Assembly (NCBI GenBank): GCA_003550325.1
Contig: QKWP01000439.1
Span: 62,001 to 126,000, forward strand
Length of the DNA: 64,000 bases
DNA from: Gigaspora rosea
Lineage: Eukaryota > Glomeromycota > Glomeromycetes > Diversisporales > Gigasporaceae
Direction of reading: 5' to 3'
The translations under genes and the position numbers were made by a program. This document shows positions 1 to 9,589 of this stretch, piece after piece. Under the pieces are notes generated by a model, which made no database searches, was not told the origin of the DNA, and saw only the letters and a list, made by a program, of their open reading frames with translations. Every line of letters starts with the position of its first letter. Positions within the stretch are counted from its first letter, which is position 1.

Positions 1-81
1 AAAAATTCTACCCGATACTTATTTATCGAACAGCTATTGTACCGATAGTGGAGTAATATAAAGAATTTCTATGTATCGAAA

Positions 82-165
82 ACGTATATAAAGCTTTGTA
101 TCCCTACCTTCAATGAAACTTCTCAGATTTCGATCTTAAATATAAGTTTGTAGATAATTCAAAAT
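82..165 (+). promoter_or_regulatory. LTR-like block: TATA box, polyadenylation-like signal and conserved tail
   Basis: TATATAAAG is followed about 30 bases later by an AATGAAA/AATAAA-like signal and then CTCAGANTTCGATCTTA. The same ordered block occurs at 38778-38860, inverted at about 29430-29545, partly at 21560-21650, and with different flanks at 44825-44885. The order resembles the promoter and polyadenylation part of an LTR or a short terminal-repeat fossil. No internal retroelement genes are seen, so the family is unassigned and the call is inference. Confidence 0.35.
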
Positions 166-2410
166 CGAAGGCAACTTATATATATATATGTTTCGAATTC
201 TCATGCTATTGCTCAATCGTTATCTAAGATATTTATTATCTTAAATTTCTTGATAAAAGTTTATTGAATTCTTAAACGCAGAAAGTTATATTACACTTAA
301 TGATTTGTTAAATTTCTTAATTCAAATTGACTACCTTAAACCCTATTTATGATTAATGCCTATATTATTTTCTTTATGCCTTCTTAAACATAATTCTTTT
401 CCACCTACTTATAAGCTTCTTTTTTTTTTAAAAAAAAAACTAAAATTACTTCCACTAAAAACATAACTTTCCTATAATTACCTAATTATTTACATACTAT
501 TAAGTAATGCGAAAAAAAAACTATAGTATTATGAATTATTAAGATACATGATTTTTAAGAACATTACTATGCGTTGCGATGTCTATTTCCATTGAAAACC
601 CCCTATGGCCTGCTGGAACAGGAAACAAGTACAAAGGATAAAAGGATTGTTACCGTCCTCGATACTGCTAAGATAATCCACCGCAGAAACATTACCAAAA
701 TTATATCCTACGGGTATTTCAATAGAATTGTACCGTTGAGGTGTAATTTCTCAAATGTGCCGTACCAAGAATAATCTCACTCTCTGATAAATCAAGACAT
801 CATGCTTCATTACTGGCAATAAGAATAATTCTGCTAGTTAATCTCCCTCCTGATAAATCAAGATGCCATACTCTCACAATTTAGAGTTAATCGCTAAACG
901 AAAGTAGAGTTTCGATAATCTTATTTATTTAAGGTGTCTGTCATAATCCTTATATTCATGCATATAAACTTAAAAGCATCCTGAACGACTTTCATGGAGT
1001 TTCCTAGGTTAAATTAATTATTTTTATTGAATGCGTTTGTGTGAAACTTACACACTCAACATGCATAATCACCCGAAATAGTATTCGGGAGTGATGTATT
1101 GAAAATGCTTGTTTGATTATTACAAGCATTTCAAAATGGGCTCATGCAAAATTTGCTGATGACCAGGAATAAGCTATAATGTTATGTCAAAAGTTATGCC
1201 ATTACATTATATGATTATGATAATCCATGGCGACCTTTCGAGATTTCGCTCCAGGACAGAGTAAAATTTACAGATGGGATCGCGTTGGAATATTTTATGG
1301 TTTAGAATTTTTAAATCACTCAATTGAAGTGCCATAACTTGAAATATTATCTCGTGTCCAGCTCAAAAGAAATGAAGCTTATTACAACTAGAGTGTAAGC
1401 TGAAATATTTCGCTGGAAGAATTTTTATTTCGTATTATAAGTCTGTAACCCTCCGAAATTTGGTTTTTCATATAAATTGCTTAATTAAAAAATTATCATA
1501 ATAGGGGTTCGGAATTAAGTTCTGAATAATCATAATCATACGGTCGGGCACATAGTAAATTTTTTTAAAAAATGTGCTTATAAAGGAGTTGTGCTTACAT
1601 GAAGGTTTTTTTCTTATAAATTAAATAATAGTTTGGTCTAATCATAAATGTGATTACATATGATGTGATAATATGGAAGGTGACTATATAGAGGGTCAGT
1701 TTTAGTGCATTAGCCAAGTTATTTGAAGAAAAAGTTATGTTAAAATAGATAATGCTTTGTTTTTTTCTTTTGAAAACAGTTGAATTTATTTCCAACCAAG
1801 TTTTCAAATGCCCTTATTTATATTTTGTTCATTACGTTTTAATGAAACATGAACTATTAGTCGTTTCTTTCTTTGACATTCATAATTCCAAATTCGATTC
1901 ATAAGGAGTCTGCTTAATTCTGTAAATCGACAATTCTGATCCATTTTAATTCGTTCTATTTCAATGTAAAGCTAGTCTAAAGCTTATTTTAAAAAAAATA
2001 ATTGCTTTATTAGTTCGACAAATGTAACTCATTATTTGATAGTAAATTACTGACTGGTTAAAGTTTAATTATACACATTCTAATATTGAGATTGAAATAT
2101 CTAAAAGCAAACCCGATTAATAAGGAACTTACATAATCTCGTTATGAAATTGAACATACAATAATTATGCATCGCATTGTCATTTGTACAATTAATACAA
2201 TATAGACTTATTGGGTTCTTTGCTTAATGATTATCATCGAAGAAAATTTTTTTTATGAATTTATGTAATTCTATTAAGTTATATAAAGGTTATATAAAAT
2301 ATTTATGTTGATTTTACAAATCCAATATAGCCTTATGCAGTTAAAATTTTATATATAATTTAATTTAATATTGTCTGTAATAGTTACATGTAATTGAAAA
2401 AAATTAATCA

Positions 2411-2545
2411 TACACGGAGTGTTTGAAATCCGAGTATAATTTTTATATAAATTATTTTTATTAAGCAAAAAACTATTCAGACTCGGTGTGTTTGAAAACG
2501 AGTATAATTTTTATATAAATAAAATAATTTTTATTAAATAAATAA
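2411..2545 (+). repeat. Two-copy tandem repeat, period about 69-70 bp
   Basis: Two successive units each carry GTGTTTGAAA, then CGAGTATAATTTTTATATAA and a run of ATTTTTATTAA. The same doublet is present in copy A' at 41055-41190, so it predates the duplication. CTCGG and CCGAG arms within each unit can pair as short hairpins. No function is evident. Confidence 0.6.
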
Positions 2546-2730
2546 ATTTAATTAGTACGTATTAGGGTTAAGGTTAAATCTGGGATGTGGTATGACATAG
2601 TTTATACCAAAATTATATAAGAAATTTTTTTTCTTAAAGCTTAAAGATTGTTTTTTAAACAAAATTTTAATACAAAAATGATTATATTTTGATTTGTTTC
2701 ATATAAGGGAGATGGGGGTATTGTGGCCAG

Positions 2731-2745
2731 GGGGTATTGTGGCCA
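2731..2745 (+). repeat. Subterminal repeat of the transposon end
   Basis: GGGGTATTGTGGCCA directly repeats the inner part of the adjacent TIR. Its inverted counterpart lies near the right end at 5619-5643, where GGCCACAATACCCCCC is followed by TCCCC. Such doubled sites are commonly extra transposase-binding sites in this superfamily; here that role is inferred. Confidence 0.6.
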
Positions 2746-2770
2746 ATCCGTATATCTTGTGATCTAGTGA

Positions 2771-2849
2771 TCAGAATCGGATGAATTTTATACCATTCGA
2801 TTCGTCTCATCGAGACGAATCGAATGGTATAAAATTTATCTGATTCTGA
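2771..2849. repeat. 79-bp palindrome (shared hairpin module, instance H1)
   Basis: The arms run from TCAGAATCGGATGAATTTTA through CCATTCGATTCGTCTC to a tiny loop and back, with only scattered mismatches. The same palindrome, also 79 bp with the same outer TCAGAATC/GATTCTGA ends, sits at 43481-43559 inside the related MITE. Relatives occur at 21871, 43297, 43655, 63657 and 63838. Confidence 0.85.
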
Positions 2850-3031
2850 CTGCTACAACGTAAGATATCGTTACTCAAGCAAATCACGAGAATTCTTTAT
2901 TTAAAGTTTTAATATAAAATACACGTAACATGGTAAAAACAGGTTTCTGTACTAAGTCAATCGACCCTTCACTTTCGTGAAATTCAAATAACTTACTATT
3001 AAGTACTTTTAAAAGAAATGAAAGCATTATA

Positions 3032-3206
3032 CAAGTCACTCTCGTCATAGTGAACTCTCGTTATAGTACTGTGAAGATAAATGCAAAACCAGTCTATATA
3101 AAAATCCTCTCGATATAGTGAACTTACTAATAACTTCTTGGTATAATGAAGTTTTTAAAAATTTTTATTATGGAACGGATCACTTCACTATAACGAGAGT
3201 GACTTG
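3032..3206. mobile_element. 175-bp pogo-type MITE nested in the transposon 5' region
   Basis: The TIRs are CAAGTCACTCTCGTCATAGT on the left and the complement ending GAGAGTGACTTG on the right, flanked by TA at 3030-3031 and 3207-3208. CTCTCGTTATAGTGAAC-type motifs recur internally. The sequence lies between the left TIR and the transposase start and does not interrupt the coding frame. The ends differ from those of the host element, so this is a separate family that landed in it. Confidence 0.75.
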
Positions 3207-3615
3207 TAATAGTAACCCATTTTATATTTGCCTGTTATGTAAAAATTTCGATCAATAGTGCACGAACAAATTTGACATGATAACAAATAAAAAATAAAAT
3301 GATCTTACGCGAGTTATTTAAAAGCAAAATTATCTATCTCCACGTAATTAAAAACTTGTAATGTTTCCTTTTTAAAACCTGCATTATAATACTATAATAC
3401 CGTTAATAAAATAATAGTTAACACGTTACATAATCAAGTTCATTATATTGTCAACCACAGCAATAGTCGTTTCAACTATAAGGTGTAGAAGTCTAATTGA
3501 ATAGTACCAATTTATTAATACCATTTAATATTCAATATTACTTAATATTACAATATTACTTAATATTACAATTTTACATACTCGCTTTATTTTATTCCTC
3601 TAGTAGTTATATAAA

Positions 3616-5244
3616 ATGCAACAAGTTTCTGCTAATAAACATGATAAAGATAGTCAACGTAAAACATTCCTTGCGGCACTTAATGAGTACAAAAATTATC
3701 CCACTAATTTTAAACGTCCCAATGTAAGCGCTATTGCAGAAAGCTATGGAATTCCTAGAACCACTTTTCGCCGCGCAATAAAAAATGATAGCCCGCCTAA
3801 TCGTCGGGGCCCACCTACTATTTTAAATGAGCATGAAGAAAACCAGCTCGTCGGATATTGCATTAACATGCAAAAGCTTGGGTTTGGTTTAACCCGGTCC
3901 GGTGTCAACCATTGTGTAATGGAAATAATGCGAAAAAACAAAAGGCCACATCCATTTGCTGATAATGGGCCAGGTCGGGATTGGTGGACCCGTTTTATGA
4001 AAGATCATCCTGAGCTTTCATTTCGCGTTCTCCAAGAGTTGTCCGAAGCTCGGGCACAAAGAGCAAACCCAGTTATTGTTAGAGACCATTTTAATAAACT
4101 CAAACAAATAATTGATGAAAATTCACTTACCGCCATGCAAATTTGGAACATGGATGAAACTGGGTTTGTTCTTGTGCCCAAGTTGGAAAAGGTCATCGCA
4201 AAAAAAGGTGCACGTCAAGTCCATAAAGTTGCGCATGGAAATTCACACGAACATATGTCTGTTGCCCCCACAATCTCAGCTGCCGGGTCGTACATTCCAC
4301 CTTTAATTATTTACATAGGTGTTCGTGTAATTCCTGGATTGTTAGAAGGTGCACCTCCAGGAACTGTAATGGGTTTCACAAGTACTGGATATATGCGCGA
4401 AGACCTATTCCAAATGTTCCTTACCCATTTTAACAACTCAATTCCGCCTACCCGTCCAGTTCTACTAATTCTTGATGGCCACAAAAGCCATATAAGCTAC
4501 ATATGTGTTGATTTTTGCCGTAAAAATAGAATTCTTCTTTATGCGCTTCCGCCCCATACGACGCACATTTTACAGCCTTATGAAATTCCTTTCGCCAAAT
4601 TAAAAAACGAATATGCAAAGGAATGTGACAAATACAAAAACCATAATAATGGCAAAATAGTAACAAAACATACCTTCGCGAAAGTTTTGGGGCCAGCTTT
4701 TCTCGAAACCTATACATCATTAGCCATTCGTAACGCCTACAAAACTACAGGAATATGGCCCTTTAATCCTGAAGCTATTAGTTCAGAACGCTTGGACCCT
4801 TCCTTGACAACAGAACGATTTGATATTGTACCTTCAAATAGCCAACCATCTTCGTTATTCTCAGATAGTCAACCTCCCACACAATTGAATGAGTCGCTTT
4901 TACAATTGCCTACCCACCCGTATCATCTTCGCCTTACGCGTTCAAATGCTCTCCTGTTAGAAAAAGAAAACGAAATTCTTTTAAGTGACAATAATTTTCT
5001 TAAAAATGAAAATGAAATATTAAAACTTCAATTTGCAGCAATGAAAGAAGAATTAGAAACTTATAAGAATCCAGGAACATGCTCTCTACGTTCTGCTCTC
5101 AAGTACCCAGTTCCTCAGACTTTACATGCCGAAGCACAAAAGGATTCCTTAGATCCACATGAATCCGAGTTACCGTTCCCTAAAAAAGAAAAACACTTCC
5201 ATTTTCGCAGCTTCTTACTTCTGAAGAAAGTTGGCAACAGCTAA
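3616..5244 (+). CDS. Pogo/Tigger-like transposase (DDE superfamily endonuclease)
   Basis: A 542-residue protein expected to cut and paste the surrounding transposon in the nucleus. Residues about 33-56 (NVSAIAESYGIPRTTFRRAI) look like a Psq-type helix-turn-helix, and about 65-140 like a CENP-B/Tc5-type DNA-binding helix-turn-helix ending in DWWTRFMKDHPELSFR. The catalytic core has D180 in WNMDETG, D287 in ILDGHKSH and an acidic residue at 323 in LQPYEIPF, with 35 residues between the last two. Pogo relatives usually have D there (LQPLDVGVF), so this is a DD35E variant. Residues 446-484 are a likely coiled coil. The ATG at 3616 was chosen because it is the first in frame and immediately precedes the conserved N-terminal region. 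The C-terminus looks frameshifted in an A-run at 5182-5193, and the downstream frame (to 5393) restores a charged tail. Confidence 0.93.
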   Translation: MQQVSANKHDKDSQRKTFLAALNEYKNYPTNFKRPNVSAIAESYGIPRTTFRRAIKNDSPPNRRGPPTILNEHEENQLVGYCINMQKLGFGLTRSGVNHCVMEIMRKNKRPHPFADNGPGRDWWTRFMKDHPELSFRVLQELSEARAQRANPVIVRDHFNKLKQIIDENSLTAMQIWNMDETGFVLVPKLEKVIAKKGARQVHKVAHGNSHEHMSVAPTISAAGSYIPPLIIYIGVRVIPGLLEGAPPGTVMGFTSTGYMREDLFQMFLTHFNNSIPPTRPVLLILDGHKSHISYICVDFCRKNRILLYALPPHTTHILQPYEIPFAKLKNEYAKECDKYKNHNNGKIVTKHTFAKVLGPAFLETYTSLAIRNAYKTTGIWPFNPEAISSERLDPSLTTERFDIVPSNSQPSSLFSDSQPPTQLNESLLQLPTHPYHLRLTRSNALLLEKENEILLSDNNFLKNENEILKLQFAAMKEELETYKNPGTCSLRSALKYPVPQTLHAEAQKDSLDPHESELPFPKKEKHFHFRSFLLLKKVGNS

Positions 5245-5393
5245 AAATGGCAAACGAAGAAGCGACCAAAAAGATTGAAGAATCTAATCGGAAAAAGGAA
5301 TTAGCGATTCAAAAAAAAGAAGAACGAGAACGAAAAAAACAAGAAAGAGAGGAACAGAAAAAAAAGAAAACAGCAAAAACAAAAGGGAAGTAG
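5194..5393 (+). pseudogene. Out-of-frame C-terminal tail of the transposase
   Basis: In a second frame, open from 5184 to the TAG at 5391, the sequence reads LPFSQLLTSEESWQQLK and continues as a highly charged K/E/R stretch ending TAKTKGK. This reads like a natural transposase tail, whereas the main frame ends in a run that looks random after the A-rich tract at 5182-5193. A one-base slip there would explain it, and the original product would have been about 592 residues. A sequencing or assembly error in the homopolymer is equally possible. Confidence 0.65.
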
Positions 5394-6149
5394 TACCGTA
5401 TATCACGGCTAAACTACTCTCTCTTGTGGAATCTTACAGTTTTAACTTGTGCGTCTTATAGCTGTATAGTCTAAATACTGTATTGCTGTATTGGTAATAA
5501 CAATACAATAAATACCTAATAAAAGTTATTTAGACATGCTGTTGAGAATTCTGCAAGGGTGAGTGGTTTGACCTGTGAAATACGGTAAAATACAATAAAA
5601 AAAATTTTTTTTTGAAATTGGCCACAATACCCCCCTCCCCTTAAAATCCGATTGTTATATTCTCTTTGCATACTAATTATTTATGTCTAAAAATGTATAT
5701 GGTATGAAGATCTTTTTTATAGTATTCTATTTTATATCGAGTATAGTTCAAATAGCAACTACTATATAAAAATCTACATGCTTGGCAAAAAAGTTTTACT
5801 AGTAGAAACTTTAACCTGGCCACAATACCCCCATCTCCCTTATAAAAAATAATTTAATTTACTTTAGTTATTTCTCAGAAGTGGCTAAGGTAATCAATGT
5901 TGGTTTACAAAGTGAATATATTTAGCATTCCTTTTGCATGAATTAACAATGAAACTAAGTTACAGTTCGATGTCCCTAAATTCAAAAAATTTCTAATACT
6001 ATAAATAATTTTCATATGATACCACACATGGTTTTACTATCATTTTGATTTAAATGGTAGTGAGGTTAGTGAAGACCTCAACATTGATCCCTTCCTCCAT
6101 TTGTGATTTCACCTGAACTTTATCATTTAATGCATGCCTTTGATTACAA

Positions 6150-6288
6150 CAGGGATGGTAAAATATAGGTCATTTGCCTTTTTTTCAAATGACCTAGGTC
6201 ATTTTGAACTGAAATTCATAATCAAATTGGCCATTTGAGGTCATGTGAGGTCATTTGAAGGTCATTTGAAGGTCATTTACCATCCCTG
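6150..6288. mobile_element. 139-bp hAT-type MITE
   Basis: The ends are CAGGGATGGTAAA and its complement ACCATCCCTG, the typical hAT form. The 8-bp target duplication GATTACAA is exact at 6142-6149 and 6289-6296. The interior repeats GGTCATTTGAAGGTCATTTG. The counterpart in copy A' (41672-41801) sits at the same place with a decayed duplication, so the insertion predates the A/A' duplication. Confidence 0.93.
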
Positions 6289-6299
6289 GATTACAATGA

Positions 6300-8030
6300 C
6301 TCTAAATAGCATTTTTCTTATTTTTTTTTCTTTCGAATCCTACAACTATCACTAATTGGAGGCTTTTTTTATATTGAATTACAACGTGGAATCTTATACC
6401 AATTTTTCTTATTGTGCGTCCCTTGATTCAATAATACAATTCCGTTAGTGACTTAGTTTAGTCAGTTGCTACGATAGAACTAGCTTTTTTCCAACTATTA
6501 ATTTATTCATAAGTTGAATATTGAATTATTACGCAATATAATTGGTTACGAGCTACATTATCCAACATATATCTAATATGTTGTCTAAATATAACCATAA
6601 ATAAATAAAGTTAAATAAAGATTATGTATAGATTTTCATATACTAGAGTAGAATCGCCACCCAAAAAAATTTCAAAATTACTTTGAAGTAAAATTTTGTT
6701 TGTTTAGTTAGGTTTAGGGTCTTGCAATTAGGTTAGGATTAAAAGATTCTACATATGTGCTTCGCAATAGAAAGGGCGGAAACTACCCCAAAAACGAAAA
6801 ATGTTTTTATTAGATTCGGGTATATTTTAACGTGGTAAACATTTTTCTATTATAAATGAAGATCGATTTGCATAATAAAAAGTCAATATAATGTAGAAGA
6901 AAAATTGCACGAGGCTTCCTAAGGCCAAGTGCATCACGAGAATACCCGTTAGTCACATGTTATTTTTAACCAATCAAAATTGTGAAATTTTGATTAATCC
7001 GGATCAGTCCGAAAATCAAAACAAACAATTAAACTCAATTATCTTGAAATTAGATATATTCAAGTATCTGCTTTTTCTATTGCTAAGTGCCCATATATCA
7101 AAATTTTGCAAGGAAAATTTTTTATTAATGTACAGAAGGCTCTTTTATAGACTAAATTTTGAGCTATAAGCGATTTTTGACAAAGCGAACATATGTTTTG
7201 AATTTTCCTGCTCGTGCTATGTTATACTTATCTTGAAATTTGATTGGCTGTGAAATTTTAGGGGTGTTGATTTTACCCAAGTTATCAAAATGGTACCAAA
7301 ATTATGCAGATCCAACTAGTATAACAGATAAGGTATTTCGATATACCGACTAAATTAGTTGATTCTTTAAAAAATTCAACCTACTATCTTAATGCAGGAT
7401 ATAAGAAAATAGAATAAAATAGGTAATAAATTTAATCGACTTTAGTCATATCAAAACTATTAATTGCTGTTTTGACTGGAAAGTGTTTCTATCTGTTTTA
7501 ATGAAAAGTTCCACTGGAACAGTTATTTTACTCGATGTTACGAATAATAGTATTGGATTATTGAGTAAAGTAGTAGAGTATACTACAAAAATTACATTTG
7601 AATATATAAATTAGCATACTAGACTCATAATTTATATTATATAAAAATAATATAGTCGTATATTAAATTATTGTATATTAATGTATTATTTGACCTCACA
7701 AAAATTTTATTTATCTTTATAATAAAACATATCAATATGGTTAGTAGTAAAAAGAATTCAGAAATATTTTAACAAAAATCTAAATTTTCAACTTCATGCA
7801 CAACAGCACTGCTCTAAAATCGATTTTTATACAAACATAAATATTACTTTGACAAAAATTAAGATTTTTTCATAATCATATATATTACTCTAATGAAAAA
7901 TCAAGATTTTTACAAGATTATATTTTATGATTGTTCTAACATAAAACAAAGATATTTACTGCAATGCACGTAAATATGTATGATTGAATTATTTATTTTA
8001 TTTATATCTAGCAAGAAAATTACTACAATT
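6300..8030. other. Noncoding part of copy A with one block absent from A'
   Basis: No convincing gene is present. The stretch from about 6750 to 7090 differs from the roughly 140-bp stretch at the same place in A' (42236-42380). It shares an ordered series of motifs with 25640-25830: TTCGGGTA, then TATAAA, then ACCCG, then GAAATTTTGATTAA followed by CCGGATCAGTCC. Both are therefore likely copies of one uncharacterised interspersed repeat. The rest matches A' closely. Confidence 0.5.
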
Positions 8031-8032
8031 CA

Positions 8033-8581
8033 CAGGCTGTGATATTTACATCCTCGTTTTAAAAACAAAAAGGGGGCAATCATTTCACCGACAATCACTT
8101 CACCGACATAACATTTCACTGACAAATATTTACTGACAGTTTATTTCACCAAAGCTCATTTACCAACAAAGTAATTCTGGTCATTGTCATTAGGGTCAGG
8201 GTAGAATTAGGGTTGAATTAGGATTAAAGTTAGTGTGCTTTTTAAAAAAAAACTGTTGGTAAAATGAACTTGTCAGTGAATATTTGTCAGTGAAATGTTA
8301 TGTCAGTGATGTGATTGTCAGTGAAATAATACGAACCTTTTCAAAAAAGCTTTCTATTTAAGTTAGGGTTGGGTTAAGGTTATAATAAATAACAAGTTTT
8401 ATAGTAATATTTCTGTATTTAGCAGGGAATTTTTTTACTTATTAAACCAAAGGCGGTTTCATAAGCTAGATTTTGTTATAAGTAATTTTTTGATTTTTTC
8501 ATAAAAAAAACTGAAAATTTGCAGATTGTACTAATTCTGCAATTTTGATTGGTCAGATGCAGGGCTCTGAATCACAGCCTG
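8033..8581. mobile_element. hAT-like insert present in A but not in A'
   Basis: The ends are CAGGCTGTGAT and its exact complement ATCACAGCCTG, a hAT-like form. Copy A' runs from TATATATAGCAA almost directly to the AACGAAAATAAATTCGC flank (43840-43890) without this segment. No clean 8-bp duplication is visible, so the exact boundaries are less certain than for other inserts. It contains a second TIR element at 8072-8336. Confidence 0.55.
8072..8336. mobile_element. TIR element with repeated CACCGACA/CACTGACA ends (nested)
   Basis: The left side repeats TTTCACCGACAATCAC and ACATAACATTTCACTGAC; the right side carries the complements (GTCAGTGAAATGTTATGTC and others) through to TAATACGAACC. The core contains TTAGGGTCAGGGTAG and related telomere-like text. 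It is closely related to the outer element at 55339-55850, down to the shared GACAATGACCAGAATTACTTTG segment (opposite strand). A possible target duplication CAAAAA(A)G is imperfect. Confidence 0.7.
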
Positions 8582-9589
8582 TTAAAATTAGCAATACTTA
8601 TATATTAAAATAAAATTTAAATAATTATGATCTTAATGAAAATAAATTCGCTTTGTAGATTTTTTCTCAAACATAATTGCACTAATTGCCAAATTGCCAC
8701 TTGTTTTTCATTTTGTTTGTGGATTTCAGGTTTTGTCCATTTTCAAGATTCGCTAATTCGACTAAATGGACTTTTGTTTCACATTCTCTTCATGTTCCTT
8801 TAATGCCAACAACCGTTCTTAATATTCAAGTTTATTGATTGTTGAGCTTTTTCATGTTCACTTTCACCTCAATTTTTAGAATGAATAATAATCACTTTGG
8901 ATTTTTTTTGTTCTTTGATTTTTGATGGATTTATTAGAAAGTTTAAAATATTAATAGTATACTAGCAATAGATAAATAAATTGTGGTTATTTATATTTAT
9001 GCGATATTTATAGTGAATATTTACAAATGTTGTATGTTTTCTCACATCGATATAAATAAGCTATAGCAATTTCTTTTTCATTTGTTGGTGGATATTGATT
9101 GCAATTAATGAATTATTCCTTTAATGGTAAATTTTTTGTAAGATATATTTCCAAACTTTTATTTCAGGTGAAGATCTCGAGGCTTCTCGAGAAAAAGAAC
9201 TTTAAATGTATCATCGATGTTAAAGTTTTAAGTTTTCATTTAAAGAAATTATTTTTTTCGAGAAAAATTTTCCTCTTTATCAGTTCCGTCAGAAGAATTA
9301 TTTTCTTCAAAATATTTCATCATCAAAAAAGCTATAATTCGATAATATAGACTCGTCATCAGAACTAATATCATCCATATGTATCAGCAATATATAGACA
9401 TTGTAAACCGATTTTAATTTTTTTTTAAAAAGTTTAAATCATCAACTTACTAAATTTTAATTTTACATGCATTTGGATACTGCACGATATACTTATTTAT
9501 ACTCATCAAACATACACACGTGTTCGCTAATTTACCAGTATACTCAATAGATTACTCTAATAATTTTCATGAACTATCAACTAACGTAC

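Larger units (their letters stand above)
2706..5840 (+). mobile_element. Complete pogo/Tigger-like (Tc1/mariner superfamily) DNA transposon
   Basis: A 3135-bp element. The left TIR (2706-2730) starts AGGGAGATGGGGGTATTG and the right TIR (5816-5840) is its exact reverse complement over 25 bp. TA at 2704-2705 and 5841-5842 is the target duplication. Copy A' at about 41365-41385 reads straight through with a single TATA-type site, which is an empty site. Related terminal motifs are repeated just inside both ends (2731-2745 and 5619-5643). The element carries one transposase gene, a 79-bp perfect-type palindrome near its left end and a nested 175-bp MITE in its 5' noncoding part. Perfect TIRs, abundant CpG and a nearly intact frame all point to a recent insertion. 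Confidence 0.95.

Noticed and set aside
574-774. 66-residue frame kept open in both A and A' (39275-39475)
   Set aside because: It begins at TTG, not ATG. Differences between the copies are mostly amino-acid changing, and the inverted third copy does not keep it. It behaves as neutral DNA.
3616-4720. Frames antisense to or overlapping the transposase (for example 4448-4720 minus)
   Set aside because: They are shadows of the transposase coding sequence.
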